A DNA stretch of 64,000 nucleotides, taken from contig JAJEKV010000033.1 of assembly GCA_021234155.1 (NCBI GenBank), forward strand, positions 7,120,635 through 7,184,634, given 5' to 3'. The stretch comes from Isoetes taiwanensis. Lineage: Eukaryota > Streptophyta > Lycopodiopsida > Isoetales > Isoetaceae. A program made the position numbers and the translations under genes. Below, one piece after another: positions 46,240 to 57,930 of the stretch (position 1 is the stretch's first letter; each line of letters begins with the position of its first letter). The notes beneath the pieces are model-generated. The model made no database searches. It was not told the DNA's origin and saw only the letters and a list, made by a program, of their open reading frames with translations.

Positions 46240-47415
46240 GAAATATATATACATGTCAGATGAGTGTTTGAGGACATAGTTGACCCCGAATATCCATGAC
46301 CGCCTGAAGGTGTATGACCCCGGCATCCATACTGAAGTCGTGCTCAATATCACATGTAGTGGTTGGCTGGGACTGACCAACTCAGCATAGCATGTCTGCA
46401 TTTGATCATACACTGGAGATCTCTGAAGGATATGGCATTCATCCTCAATGACTCCTATTTGGCAGCGGTGACAAACCTTGTTCTGGCTCCCCAATCCATC
46501 TACCTGTCTCAATTCGGAGACGATGCACATCTGTGCGAAGAGAGGCAATAAATCTACATTTTTTCATAAGCAAATGGATACGCAAATAGCGTTGTGGGTT
46601 CCTTCCAATGTGGGGTTTATGTGGCACTGGTAATATGCTGTCTTGGCCCGTTCAAGGGCACTGGCATGCCAAAGCTTCGTGAGGAAGCAAACGTCATGAT
46701 AGTGCTTCAAGCTAGGGGGTCTACCTCTCTTTGTACGTGTACGCACTTGTGCTTCTACACATTCCACCTAGCCAGCCATGTAGCTCTCTTGTTCCTCCAC
46801 CAGGCCTTGAGGTGCTACGGCCGCCCATTGCCATAGTATAAGCCAGGTTAGAGAGATGAGTATCATCTATATTGACTACCTTCTGAAAGTAGACAATGTG
46901 GCGATCAAGGGCCATCCTCTGAAGAGGCAAGAAACATGTCTTTTGCAATATAATTTGATATGGAACCATGGACTTCACCCCCAATGCTTGTGTTAAAAGA
47001 AGCTTTTTGCCCTTGCTCTAAGTCATTCTAGGTAGCGACGGACACAACTGGGCCCCATACTTCAACCCCATATAAAAGAACGGGGACGAATGGGCCCTAT
47101 CATACACCTTCGCTCTGTCCGGGGGGTACACGTATACATAAGGGGGGGTATGGCATCGGCGTTCAGAGCGTAGAAAAAACCCCCCTTGTATATGCAATTT
47201 TAAAAGGCAATTTGACCCCTGTGTATAGATATTGCTCCAAATTAGTGCCTAAAAACACCCCTAACTCCTAAGTATATGTACGCAAATGGTCCAAAACACA
47301 CCCCTCCGTTGAACTCTTATGGGTTATACGCTGATTAAAGGTGAATCCCTCGGGCGCTCTACATTGCATATAGTGCCTTCCAGTCCACTGTCGCTCGTAG
47401 CTGGATGGAAGTGTC
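46240..47415 (-). pseudogene. LINE C-terminal and 3' UTR fragment (copy C)
   Basis: The minus-strand order is a YAMLNN-like remnant near 47,360, GVKSMVPYQIILQKTCFLPL at 46,980, LSNLAYTMAMG near 46,850, SLRTDVHRLRIETGRW near 46,500 and a knuckle region with CHRCQIGVIEDECHILQ near 46,440, then 3' UTR to about 46,240. About 200 extra bases at 47,075-47,355, absent from the related LINE at 34,870-34,960, look like a small unclassified insertion starting after AAAAGAACGGGG. The 5' side is cut by the Copia-type LTR at about 47,418. Confidence 0.7.
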
Positions 47416-47417
47416 CA

Positions 47418-47601
47418 GTGTGTTAATGAGTCAGCATCTAGCTTACCTGGATGTATGACGTGTTATTAGAGTCATGTCCTAATAGAGCGTCGCATCCAAT
47501 GGATGCAATATATACCTTTTGTAACTGTTCTTATTACATCAATCCAACTACCTATTCTCCGCAGTTCTGTCTGTTCTTATCTTGTTGTTATATAATTAAG
47601 A
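47418..47601 (+). repeat. Copia-type LTR end (short LTR)
   Basis: Sequence between the LINE break and the primer site, starting near TGTGTTAATGAGTCAGC and ending TATATAATTAAGA. It includes a short inverted pair (GTGTTATTAGAGTCATG / CCTAATAG) and a pyrimidine-rich stretch. No second LTR is in the window, so the exact borders are uncertain. Confidence 0.5.
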
Positions 47602-47613
47602 TGGTATCAGAGC
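47602..47613 (+). other. Primer-binding site (initiator Met-tRNA)
   Basis: TGGTATCAGAGC just downstream of the LTR end and about 90 bases before the CACTA insertion. Confidence 0.9.
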
Positions 47614-47727
47614 TTGGCAGTGATGGGCAATAAGGAAAAGAAAGGGCAGATCTGGAAGGAGAAGATTAGGGTTAAACTTGCAATTAGGATAATAAACGAC
47701 CGTCACTAGTAGAGATAACCCTTGTTT

Positions 47728-48015
47728 GTCACGGTTTTTGTCACGCAAAATACACTATTTTATTATATTATTAGTATCGTGACAAATAACCTTTCTCACT
47801 CGTGACAAACATGAAACCACTTGTCACGCGTAATATTTAAATAATTTTGTCACGCGTGACAAATATAGGTTTGTCACACGTGACAACTATAGGTTTGTCA
47901 CGCGTGACATATAAATATATTTGTCACGCGTGACAAATATTGGTTTGTCACGCGTGACAAACCCTTTACTTTTGTCACGGCTGCCAATTTTAACTTTGTC
48001 ACGCATGACAAACTG
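47728..48015. repeat. Left subterminal palindromic repeats of CACTA element
   Basis: The 18-base palindrome TTTGTCACGCGTGACAAA, full or nearly so, lies at 47,846-47,863, 47,894-47,909, 47,920-47,937 and 47,944-47,961, with variants around. The mirrored array is at 57,580-57,930 (for example 57,603-57,620 and 57,653-57,670). Confidence 0.93.
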
Positions 48016-48019
48016 ATAT

Positions 48020-48640
48020 TTAATAATATTTATTTCTAATTGTTTTTTTCTACGTAATGTCTTTTATAATTTATATTAATATTATTATATATAAGTTTTG
48101 CCACCTATGGCAAATTGTTTTTGGGGGAGAAAAAAAAAGTTGGGGCAATTGATTTGGATTGTCCCTAATTAGGTGCAAATTGGCACATAAACATAAAATG
48201 AAATCGATACATTTATAAATAATATAAGGTACATACGCAGTATACAAAATACAAGTACGCAAAGTCTATCGGTAGGCACAACTACCACTGTCTCCGTCTC
48301 TGTCATCATGGCATCGAGACATGTCGTCCCGTCGAGCTTACCACCAAAGCAGGTACATCTGGTGAGCTCTCTAATATCCTAGAGCCTATAGGATATTTAA
48401 ATATTCTGACCTACAAGTCAAACATATTAGTTTATTATTTTAAATTATTATGGAAGTGTGAAAAATATTTACCTACACTTTTTCAAAGTCTATAGGTGAT
48501 GTACCCCTACCACGTCCTCCACGTCCACGCCCATGCCCTGCAACATATAGCAAAATATGTAAATAGCATATTTATAGAATAGAATAGGTTGAATTTATAC
48601 CTATAATGTGGATCTGGAGCTGTAGGTGCAAGTAGAAGTG
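48020..48640. other. Left interior of CACTA element, unassigned
   Basis: AT-rich sequence with no convincing frame. Confidence 0.35.
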
Positions 48641-48659
48641 CAAGTGGTGGAGAAAAGGT

Positions 48660-49140
48660 AATATATACAAATGATTACATTTGTTAGTGTCATGAAAGCA
48701 TGTTGGAGCCTGGCTTTACAATGGCTTTAAAATATGAAGAAAAGGGAATATGTACAAATGAAATTACATTTGTTAGTGTCATGAGAGCATGTTGGCAGCC
48801 TGGCTCTACAATAGTTTGAAAATATGGAGAAACCGGAATATGTACAAATGTAATTACATTTGTTATTGTCATGAAAGCATGTTGGCAGCCTGATCAAGAT
48901 ATTTTTTCATGAAATGTGATGATGGCATAACGTGCAGAGCATGAAAAGGGGCTTCTATTGTTATTGCTGGATTGCTTTAAGCAGATGCAAAAAGAACGCA
49001 TAGATGTAAATGAAGTCGCATTCTTGAGTGCACTCAGGGCCTTGTGCTAACATAAAAGACATTATTATGGGTCAGTTTCTCCATACAATGGTTGCCAAGA
49101 TTGGACTCGAATCGGATCTAATTGTGGGATGCACTCGCTT
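48660..49140 (+). pseudogene. PPR gene fragments, partly triplicated
   Basis: A unit of about 90 bases is repeated three times (48,665, 48,752 and 48,841 onward) and reads like a PPR helix pair (GICTNEITFVSVMRACW). It is followed by 48,940-49,110 with CFKQMQKERIDVNEVAFLSA and, after a frameshift, a GQFLHTMVAKIGLESDLIVG-like stretch, which fits a plant PPR repeat. No start or end of a gene is present. Captured fragment. Confidence 0.6.
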
Positions 49141-49441
49141 CAAATGTGGAATCCCTCTGGGAGTACAATTAGTCACAACAGGTCTGTAATTACAATGGCG
49201 CAACCTGCACCCGCTCTCCCCGAAGGAATCATGTCCCTTACAATGTGTGATACATAACGGTATTTAAATTGAAATGACTAAGAATGGCCGATGGTGTCAG
49301 AAGCCATATTATTTTGTGTTCAGCATCCTCTTGCACAATCTTGCGCTGGATTTAACTCGTATTCAAATGAACTGGGCCATGGATTATTAAGAGAGAAGTC
49401 TCAGGTTATGCAAAGAAACGGGACATGTGAGCCGCATATTT

Positions 49442-49690
49442 TCAAGCAGCCATAGCAATCAGAAACGCAGGCCATATTCTGTCAGATAAATATTTAACTG
49501 CCAATATCAAAGATCCAGATGATAAGGAGGAAAAGCAAATTACGAAAAAGAAGGTTCGGGCTATGTACAAACTTTTACTTTCATCAAGTGTCAGGCTAAG
49601 ATTCATCGCCAATAGCATGGGCTTAGAACTGGATAAAGCGAACTTGAGAAAAAAAATAAACCAGCCACATTTCTGACATAAGACAAAGAA
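49442..49690 (+). pseudogene. Unassigned coding fragment upstream of B3 domain
   Basis: A plus-strand frame around 49,442-49,675 reads AIAIRNAGHILSDKYLTANI, EEKQITKKKVRAMYKLLLSS and LDKANLRKKINQPHF before stops. It could be another exon of the B3 gene or of a different captured gene. Confidence 0.3.
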
Positions 49691-49794
49691 CAGGAGGTAT
49701 CTCAAAGCCAGCTTAAGGATTTCTAAAACTGGCCCAGCATAATATGACTCGGAATGAGATAAAGACACTAAGCCACATGCTACATCCTTAACAT

Positions 49795-50418
49795 GTGAAT
49801 TACCATTGCTTAGATGAATTTTCAGATCCAAAATTTCCTGAAAAGTCTAGGCACACCTATACAGAAATTTCAAAATCTCTTGAAATACTTACCAAATTGA
49901 CAAGTATGGTAGCTCAGAAGAATTCCAACTCCAGACCACCCCTGCTTCTGAAAGATCAGCTCCAATCGCCCAAATTCGTTAGAAAATCTGATTTTGAAAG
50001 CTTCACTTTCAATCTATGCAAAACTAAATATAGAAAACCATTAGTTGTATATATGCAAAGAGGTTTTCAGCCTATATTTGCACAACATGGCAGCATGGTG
50101 GACATAACAGTTTTTGGTGGCAAGAACAAATGGATTAGGTCGTTATCTACTTCTACATACAAAGGTCTCAGTATTGGATGGTGCCAATTCGCTCGTATGC
50201 ATGGTATCAAACTAGATGATATGGCACTGTTGGAATTAACAGGCCAAAATTTTATCACCTTTCATATCTATCAACACAGCACTTTTGCTGACCGATGCAT
50301 CTGTATTTATCTTTGCAGCATTCCTACGCATCTATGTTGGGGCACTCACGCGACCTACAGCAAGAGTAAGATCTGGCCTAGTAATAGTCAGGTTATAAGA
50401 GGTCCTACTAGTGCCTGA
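49795..50418 (+). pseudogene. B3 DNA-binding domain gene fragment
   Basis: A 207-codon open frame. Residues about 85-165 fit a plant B3 domain (REM-like): PLVVYMQRGFQPIFAQHG, VDITVFGGKNKWIRSL, KGLSIGWCQFARMHGIKLDD, MALLELTGQNFITFHIY. The order of strand, helix, GW-x-F, ...-GD and the final F-x-x-HI strand is characteristic. B3 proteins are nuclear transcription factors found only in plants and relatives. No promoter or complete gene structure is evident, and it lies inside the CACTA element, so it is most likely a captured fragment. Confidence 0.75.
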
Positions 50419-50419
50419 T

Positions 50420-51525
50420 GGGCAGTCTCAGCAGTTGGCAAGAAGTGAACAAGTCTTAATAATTCTTGTGTCTCTGTACACATGGCTCTAGGTCTGCCTC
50501 TGTTGCACGTACTCAGACTGGACTCGAATTGTTGATTCTTTATGCTATTTATCTAGCATGACTGTGTTGATTTTCCAAAGGCCAGACTGAAGGACTTCCA
50601 TTATGTGAAAAGCTTATTATGTCAGGCATAACCCAATGACCATGATATCATCAGACAAAGCTTATCAAGGTCCATGCCTCTATAGCTGTACAAGTATAGA
50701 ATATGGAGGAACTATTGGGATGTCTGAAAATTTTGCTGCAAATGCAAATTGTCTGGAAAAGGAGTAGTGGTTCCTTTACAGAATAGAACAGCCTGACCAT
50801 ATGCCTTCGTCTGTGGACTGGGATGAGCAATTCCAAACCTTAAGAAAGAACAAAGTCAAAGAGGATAAAGTGTTTCTTCTTAGGACAAGTAGGCAATGAC
50901 ATTGAACAAAACTTACCAGAAACATTAGTTACAGAATTATTTGAATCAGTAGTGAAATCAAAATGAAGCAAGTAACTACTTTCTTCTTATTGAATTGAAT
51001 TTTCTTTTTATATGCAATAAGGACAGAATGTGTCACAATGCTGGAACTGTAAGGCACCACATAGATTAGGTTAATGCACCAGAATTGGGATTTTGCAATG
51101 TATACTCAACAAATCAGAAAAATTATCAAGGCTTTAAAACTGGTTCTTCATCATTTGAGCAATGATCTTTTGAAACCACCAAGACATTCTTGACCAGTTT
51201 GCACTTACAAGAGGAAGAGGGCAGCTATACCAGCACAGACACTCATTGCTTTATGTTCCAAATTCCATGTTGGGTCAGTTGCTTTGATTGACAGAATAGA
51301 AGGAAGCCTATTCAATTAGTTGGATTTTTGTGCATATGACAGCATTCGTGTTTGCCATTGCCATGTACTACATGTATCATCTATAGGTATGCGCCCATAA
51401 AAGAAGGATCTGGTCTCTATTTAGATAAGTTTCAATAAACAATATGAAATATTCAAACCTAATCAAACCATAGAGAATATTTGTGAAGGCATTGGAAAGG
51501 AAAGGACTTACAGTTTCGCAGGAGG
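50420..51525. other. Interior of CACTA element, unassigned
   Basis: No gene or strong repeat. It may be intron or flank of the captured B3 gene. Confidence 0.35.
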
Positions 51526-51529
51526 TTGC

Positions 51530-54500
51530 ATAAGGTAAATTCATTAAGCATTAACCACATCCGTGCGGTGGGTGTTCCTTTTTTCTTTTGAGAGACGTTT
51601 CATGGGACATGACCTACCATTTGAACGGTGGGATTAGTAGATGAAGCTGTTTTGGTGCCCCGATACTTAAACCCTACTAAATTTGTAGGGTTTAGGTTTT
51701 GGAAGCCTTCCCTGCCTCTGAAGTGGTCGAGAGCTTGCATGCATAGTCCCTAAAGTAAAGTGGATGTTTTTGACTCATGCACAAAGTTAAAAGCACATTC
51801 TGAGCTTGTTAGAGTGGTCGAACTGGAGGAACACTCCATTTCTTGGTCGTGCCCCTACGTGGGAAAGGGGAAAATTTGGGAATTGGCACATCCGTCAATT
51901 GGATTTCCAACTTTTATTTTCGGAGATATTTCTTGGGACATGAACTCTTATTTGAACGATAGGATTAGCAAATGACGCGATTTTGATGCCTTGATACGTA
52001 AACCCTACTAAATTTGTAGGGTTTAGGTCTTGAGAGCCTTCCCTACCTCGAAAGTAGTGGAGAGCTTCGTGCACAGTTTCCTCAAGGGTCCAAAAAGCGG
52101 CCCCAAGAGTGAGAACAAAGAACCCCTTCCTAGGCACCGATTCCAAACTTGCGCCCTTGCGATGGCTCGTAACAAGCTAGACATTGTGCAACCGGGCATG
52201 CTAGAAGGCAGGACATGACAGTTTGGCTCCGTCCTTGCATCCGGACGGTCAGAGTCACCCTTGAACACATGTTTGAGTAGTAGACAATCGATTAAACGCC
52301 TGGCTTGCCTAGTACATCCCCTGCTTAGATTAGCGCACTAGACAAGGAGTGCATTGAATGAGAGGTCCACTAGTTGCTTATATTGAGTAGAGATTAGCTC
52401 TATTGGCCATGGAAGTTGGTCCCTAGAGTAACTTCGATGCTTTGAACTCATATACAAAGTCAAAATTAGATTTCGAGGTCGATAGAGTGGCTCAATTACG
52501 AAACCACACCATTTTCTCGTCGTATCCCTACGTCGAGAAGGGGGAAATTTGGGGTTGGCACATCCGTGCGGTAGGTGTTCATTTTTTCTTTTGAGGGATG
52601 TTTCATGGGACATGAGCTAACATTTGAACGGTGGGATGAAGCTGTTTTGGTGCCCCGATACTTAAACCCTACTAAATCTGTAGGGTTTAGGTTTTGGCAG
52701 TCTTCCCTGCCTCTGAAGGGGTCGAGGGCTTCATGCATAGTCCTTAAAGTAGATTCAATGTTTTTGACTCATGCACAAAGTTTGCTAGAGTAGTCGAACT
52801 GGAGGAACACCCCATTTCTTGGTCGTGCCCCTACGTGGGAAAGGGGGAAATTTGGGGTTGGCACATCCGTGCTGTAGGTGTTCATTTTTTCTTTTGAGAG
52901 ACGTTTCATGGGACATGACCTACCATTTGAACGGTGGGATTAGCAGATGAAGCTGTTTTGGTGCCCCGATACTTAAACCCTACTAAATTTGTAGGGTTTA
53001 GGTTTTGGAAGCCTTCCCTGCCTCTAAAGTGGTCGAGAGCTTGCAAGCATAATCCCTAAAGTAAATTGGATGTTTTTGACTCATGCACAAAGTTAAGAGT
53101 ACATTATGAGCTTGCTAGAGTGGTCGAACTGGAGGAACACTCCATTTGTTGGTCGTGCCCCTATGTGGGAAAGGGGAAAATTTGGGAATTGGCACATCCA
53201 TGCATTGGATTTCCAACTTTTATTTTCGAAGATGTTTCTTGGGACATGAACTCTTATTTGAACGATAGGATTAGCAAATGACGCGATTTTGATACCTTGA
53301 TACGTAAACCCTACTAAATTTGTAGGGTTTAGGTCTTGAGAGTCTTCCCTACCTCGAAAGTAGTGGAGAGTTTACGTGCACAGTTTCCTCAAGGGTTCGA
53401 AAAGCGGCCCCAAGAGTGAGAACAAAGAATCCCTTCCTAGGCGCTCGATCTTTTGAACTCATGTGTAAAGTCAAAATTAGATTCCGAGCTCGATAGAGTG
53501 GCTGAATTGGGAGACCACGCCATTTTCTCGTCGTGCCCCTACGTCGAGAAAGGAAAAATTTGGGGGTTGGCACATCCGTGCAGTAGGTGTTCATTTTTTC
53601 TTTTGAAAGATGTTTCATGGGATATGAGCTAACATTTGAACGGTGGGATTAGCAGATGAAGTTGTTTTGGTGCCCTGATACTTAAACCCTACTAAATCTA
53701 TAGGGTTTAGGTTTTGGCAGCCTTCCCTGCCTCTGAAGTGGTCAAGAGCTTGCATGCATAGTCCCTAAAGTAGATTCGATGTTTTTTATCTCATACACAA
53801 AGTCAAAACCACATTATGAGCTTGCTAGAGTGGTCGAACTGGAGGAACACCCCATTTCTTGGTCGTGCCCCTACGTGGAAAAGGGGGAAATTTGAGGGTT
53901 GGCACATCCGTGCAGTAAATGTTCCTTTTTTCTTTTGAGAGACGTTTCAAGGGACATGACCTACCATTTGAATGGCGGGATTAGCAGATGGAGTTGTTTT
54001 GGTGCCCCAATACTTAAACCCTACTAACTTTTTAGGGTTTAGGTTTTGGAAGCCTTCCCTGCCTCTGAAGTGGTCGAGAGCTTGCATGCATAGTCCCTAA
54101 AGTAAAGTGGATGTTTTTGACTCATGCACAAAGTTAAAAGCACATTCTGAGCTTTCTAGAGTGGTCGAACTAGAGGAACACTCCATTTCTTGGTCGTGCC
54201 CCTACGTGGGAAAAAGGGAAATTTGGGAATTGGCACATCCGTGCATTGTATTTCCAACTTTTATTTTTGGAAATATTTCTTGGGACATGAACTCTTATTT
54301 GAACGATGGGATTAGCAAACGATGCGATTTTGATGCCTTGATACGTAAACCCTACTAAATTTGTAGGGTTTTGGTCTTGAGAGCCTTCCCTACCTCGAAA
54401 GTAGTGGAGAGCTTACGTGCACAGTTTCCTCAAGGGTCCAAAAAGCGGCCGCAAGAAGGAGAACAAAGAACCCCTTCCTAGGCACCGGTTCCAAACTTGC

Positions 54501-54570
54501 GCCCTTGTGATGGCTCGTAACAAGCTAGACATTGTGCAACCGGGCATGTTAGAAGGCAGGACGTGACAAT
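51530..54570. repeat. Tandem array of about 330-bp units with telo-box palindrome
   Basis: Roughly nine units. A landmark AAACCCTACTAAAT ... GTAGGGTTT recurs near 51,669, 52,002, 52,666, 52,976, 53,307, 53,686, 54,017 and 54,347, i.e. about every 310-380 bases with one degenerate unit near 52,330. Two variants alternate: one with TTGGTCGTGCCCCTACGTGGG, the other ending in CCAAAAAGCGGCC.CAAGA. Short open frames of 60-90 codons recur because the units repeat; they are not genes. Confidence 0.92.
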
Positions 54571-54689
54571 TTGTCTCCATCCTATAGATATAAAAACAAT
54601 TTGTATTATCGATGCAATTTTCACATAAAAAATGCCCTCAAAATAAATAAAAAGAACAAGATAAGATAAGACCAGGATAAGATAAGATA

Positions 54690-55905
54690 AGATACTGTTA
54701 CATATGCTAAGACCAGGATAGTTATGCATTGTCCACATTAATATATCTTTTAGTGTAAATATTTTCTCCTTAGATATTCTCTTAGAGATATCTACCATGG
54801 GAACACCACTCCATAGAGTTTTCAAGTCGTCAATTAAGGGTGATAGATATACATCAAAATTTTTAGGTTGTGAAGGGCCTGCAATATCAAGACTTAGCAT
54901 GCTTAAAGACCCCCACTACATTTTATATAAAAAAAAGGTATTCCTAATAGGACTAAATGAATTGTACAAATCTGGAATTATCATGCTCAAGATGATATGA
55001 CCCCGTTTGATGGACTCATGTGGAGGGATGTTGTAGTTTACAACCATGACTGGCCATGTGGACCACGAGGCTGTCTGATGCAAAAAAGGATTGAAACCAT
55101 GCAAGACCAAAGTGAATATGTCTTGGTTCATTTTGAAATTCGGTCCATCTGTTATTTATAAATCTCCATGCCCCCGAATCACCAGGAATGCGCATAACTC
55201 CATCAGAACTACAGTTATTTACATGCCAACCCATCAAGGCAGCAATCCCCTTTGTCCTAGACATATGTTTAAGTCTAGAAATTATAGGAAAATACCGCAA
55301 TACCTTGCATGGAATGGTCGAGCCTTGGACACCTCGACTCGTTACATTTAAGACAATGAACTATATCTTTGGTGTCCTTATAATATAAGGTACACTCGTT
55401 TGGACATGCATAAATATTCTCATACTCAAAATCAAGCGCATTTATGAGCTTACATGCTTCAAAACGACTAGAGGGAACCTTATTTTTAGGAGGCAATATT
55501 TTGCAAATAAGTATGCATATGATTAAGCCAACAAAGATAAACAATAAAATTTTATATGTTCGAGAATTAAGAGTTAGGAAGGAAAGGAAAAACCTTAATA
55601 TTGCATCAACTGCAACATTTGATATCTTATATTGCCCTTGCAAGTTGAGGAGGCATAGGTTAAATGTCAATCTCGATATTTTGCAGCCCTCGTATAATTT
55701 TGTTTTGGCATCCTGGATTATCTGATCATCAAGGTATTCAGCTGGATCTATCTCAATGACCATCAACCTCAGATGCGTGCATATCTTGTTTGTCAATGTC
55801 ATTATCAATGCCTTGCATGAGAAACTCAAATTGAGCATGCGCGTACAACAAATCTTGAGTCATCTCATCATAAGCATGACCAGAGTTCCACATTCCCATT
55901 AACTA
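54690..55905 (-). pseudogene. CACTA transposase (TNP2-type), truncated
   Basis: On the minus strand, from 55,905: a decayed N-terminus, then LYEGCKISRLTFNLCLLNLQ, LPPKNKVPSSRFEACKLI, YENIYACPNECTLYYKD with HCLKCNESRCP (C-x4-C ... C-x2-C zinc site), YFPIISRLKHMSRTKGIAAL, MGWHVNNCSSDGVMRIPGD, then an FNPF/TWPVMVVNYNIPP block and FDVYLSPLIDDLKTLWSGV ending near 54,705. These are the N-terminal and central blocks of Transposase_21/TNP2 in order. Frameshifts separate them, and the C-terminal half is missing where the 330-bp array begins. Confidence 0.9.
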
Positions 55906-55909
55906 TCAT

Positions 55910-56340
55910 CACGGTGGAACTTTGATATACGAGGAGCATCTGGTACCTACAAAGAACTATTTATCCAATCTGTCAAGAATACCATTACTTTTAAGCCATT
56001 AACCATTTTTTTCAAGCATTATAATAATGTTTGAAATCTAACCACTAGGTATAAAGTTGCCAAGCAAGCACAACAATAAGTAGGAGCACATGAATTGAAT
56101 AAATAAAGAAAGAAAAAATGGAAGAAACATAATGCATTTTGAATAGCATTAAGTGTTGCACATAGAATCTAAGTATTACACTTGATGGTATTAAGTATGC
56201 ACAACATTAAGTATGAGTACGTGATTGAAAAAATAAAGCAAAGGGAAATGAAACAAGAACAATAATATTCATATTTAATAAGATATCATTAATATCAAGT
56301 AGCGATTTATTAAAAATAAAAGTTTGTTTTAAAAAATTAA
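55910..56340. other. AT-rich spacer between SET frame and TNP2
   Basis: Contains a short direct repeat of ATTAAGT(A/G)TGCACA-type words (56,145-56,215). No gene. Confidence 0.4.
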
Positions 56341-56346
56341 AAGTTT

Positions 56347-57421
56347 TTATCTCTCAGGTACAGTCTCATGGAATTCATAGTCCAAAAATAACTCGTCGCC
56401 CTCTTTGAGGCTCTTGATAGCAACAACCATAACAAAGTGCTTACACATTCTTGTCATGAACTCCTCGCGATCGTTACTTCTTTCTTCAAACATGCAATTG
56501 ATGATATTTTTATTGACACCACAGCTGTTGATCAACAACACTATTGCCATGTTCTTCCACATGACCATCAATGTAAGATCTCTTGTCCTCATTGTACTCT
56601 GATCTCATTTCCATAGTGCATGCATTACTGTTGCAACCGTATACCATCATAGAAAATGAATAATATGTTAATGCCTCCCATTCGGATGCACTATATGCCG
56701 GACTCCATAGATCATCAAAGGGACAACTGAATTATATCCAACACGAATATTTTGGGCAATGAATAATCCCCTTCCAGATCTAGGGAGCGTAGACTGCTTT
56801 ATTACATACCGACGACCCCAATAAATGAATATGTCACCTAAATTGGGCAATGGACCACTAAATAGACCTAATCTTAATCGATCTACAGGTTTTAATAATC
56901 TCTCAATGTGACGCGACATTGGTAAATCAAGTATGTCACACCCCACAACTTAGTAACTACTTCCACTATGTACATTTATGTGGCTTGATCCACGGGTCCT
57001 ATAGTGGGATGCACTTTGTGCAGAATCTATTTCATCATCATCTCCAACATGTCTCCAAACTCCCCTTGAAAAATTGTTTATGGCTTGTTGTGTTGGGTTC
57101 TGTTTAACCATAGAATGATCTAACTATGTATTTAACTAAAATAGAGCTATTTACCCCGACATGCTAGATAATAAAATAAACCTATAACAAATCAAATTAT
57201 TTACTAACCTGTCCATCTAGTGGTGCTGGATTGTAGGGCATGCCAAAACGCCTACAAAAGCTTTCAGGAGCGCCCCAATAAGTACCATTTGACTGCAAAT
57301 GCCGCTCAATCACCGTAGCCAACCGGTTATGCTGCCCCACACATGACTGACACCAAAAAGGTTCAAACTCACCAACATGGTGTCCTCGACTCAGCTGCGC
57401 TGGTTGGGAGCAAATCTGCAT
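56347..57421 (-). pseudogene. SET-domain gene carried by CACTA element
   Basis: Reading the minus strand: first exon 57,421-57,210 with FEPFWCQSCVGQHNRLATVI and a good donor CAG/GTTAGT. A second stretch from about 57,090 to 56,668 has an acidic GVWRHVGDDDEIDSAQS and, after one stop, GRRYVIKQSTLPRSGRGLFI (the start of a SET domain, S-x-L-x-x-x-GRGLF). A third, 56,592-56,347, has VLLINSCGVNKNIINCMFEE and AIKSLKEGDELFLDYEF, matching the SET (N-H-S-C)...N-C and KGEEL-x-x-DY blocks. SET proteins methylate lysines using S-adenosylmethionine. Stops and frameshifts make this copy inactive. It lies upstream of TNP2 in the same direction. Confidence 0.7.
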
Positions 57422-57579
57422 CTATCAACTCTTTTATCCTCCTCCTCCTCCTAGTACTAGGAAGCAGATTGTTAAAAAGGTTGGGATCCATACCAAGCGC
57501 CCGACAGAGCGCCTATGAGAAGAGAAGCATAAGAAGGGAGTTGAAATGAACAGATTTAAAATTGAAATAAACAGCTATA

Positions 57580-57930
57580 TTATTTGTCACGAGTGACAAA
57601 AATTTGTCACGCGTGACAAAAGCTATTAAAGTTTTGTCATGCATGATAAATATTTGTCACGCGTGACAAAAGCTATGAAGGTTTTGTCACGCATGATAAA
57701 TATTTGTCACGCGTGATAAGAGTTTGACATGCATGACAAAAGTTATTGTGGTTTGTCACGCATGACAATTATTTGTCACGCGTGTCAAATTTTAGTCGTT
57801 TGTCACGGTTTTTGAGTTTGAATTTTTGTCACGAGTTACAAAAAAAGATTTTCCTTTGTCACGAGTGGCAAAATTAAAATACGTGACAAACTTTATTGGC
57901 GTGACAAATTTGCCCGTGACAAAAGACCCT
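57580..57930. repeat. Right subterminal palindromic repeats of CACTA element
   Basis: Dense copies of TTTGTCACGCGTGACAAA and variants (GCATGATAAA, GAGTGACAAA), mirroring the left array. Confidence 0.93.

Noticed and set aside
51760-54358. Repeated small frames starting MDVFDSCTKL
   Set aside because: They recur only because the 330-base units recur; frames differ between units and have no recognised domain.
51530-54570. Repeated AAACCCTA words as interstitial telomere
   Set aside because: Only one telo-box pair occurs per roughly 330-base unit, not a tandem heptamer array, so it is a satellite-like repeat.
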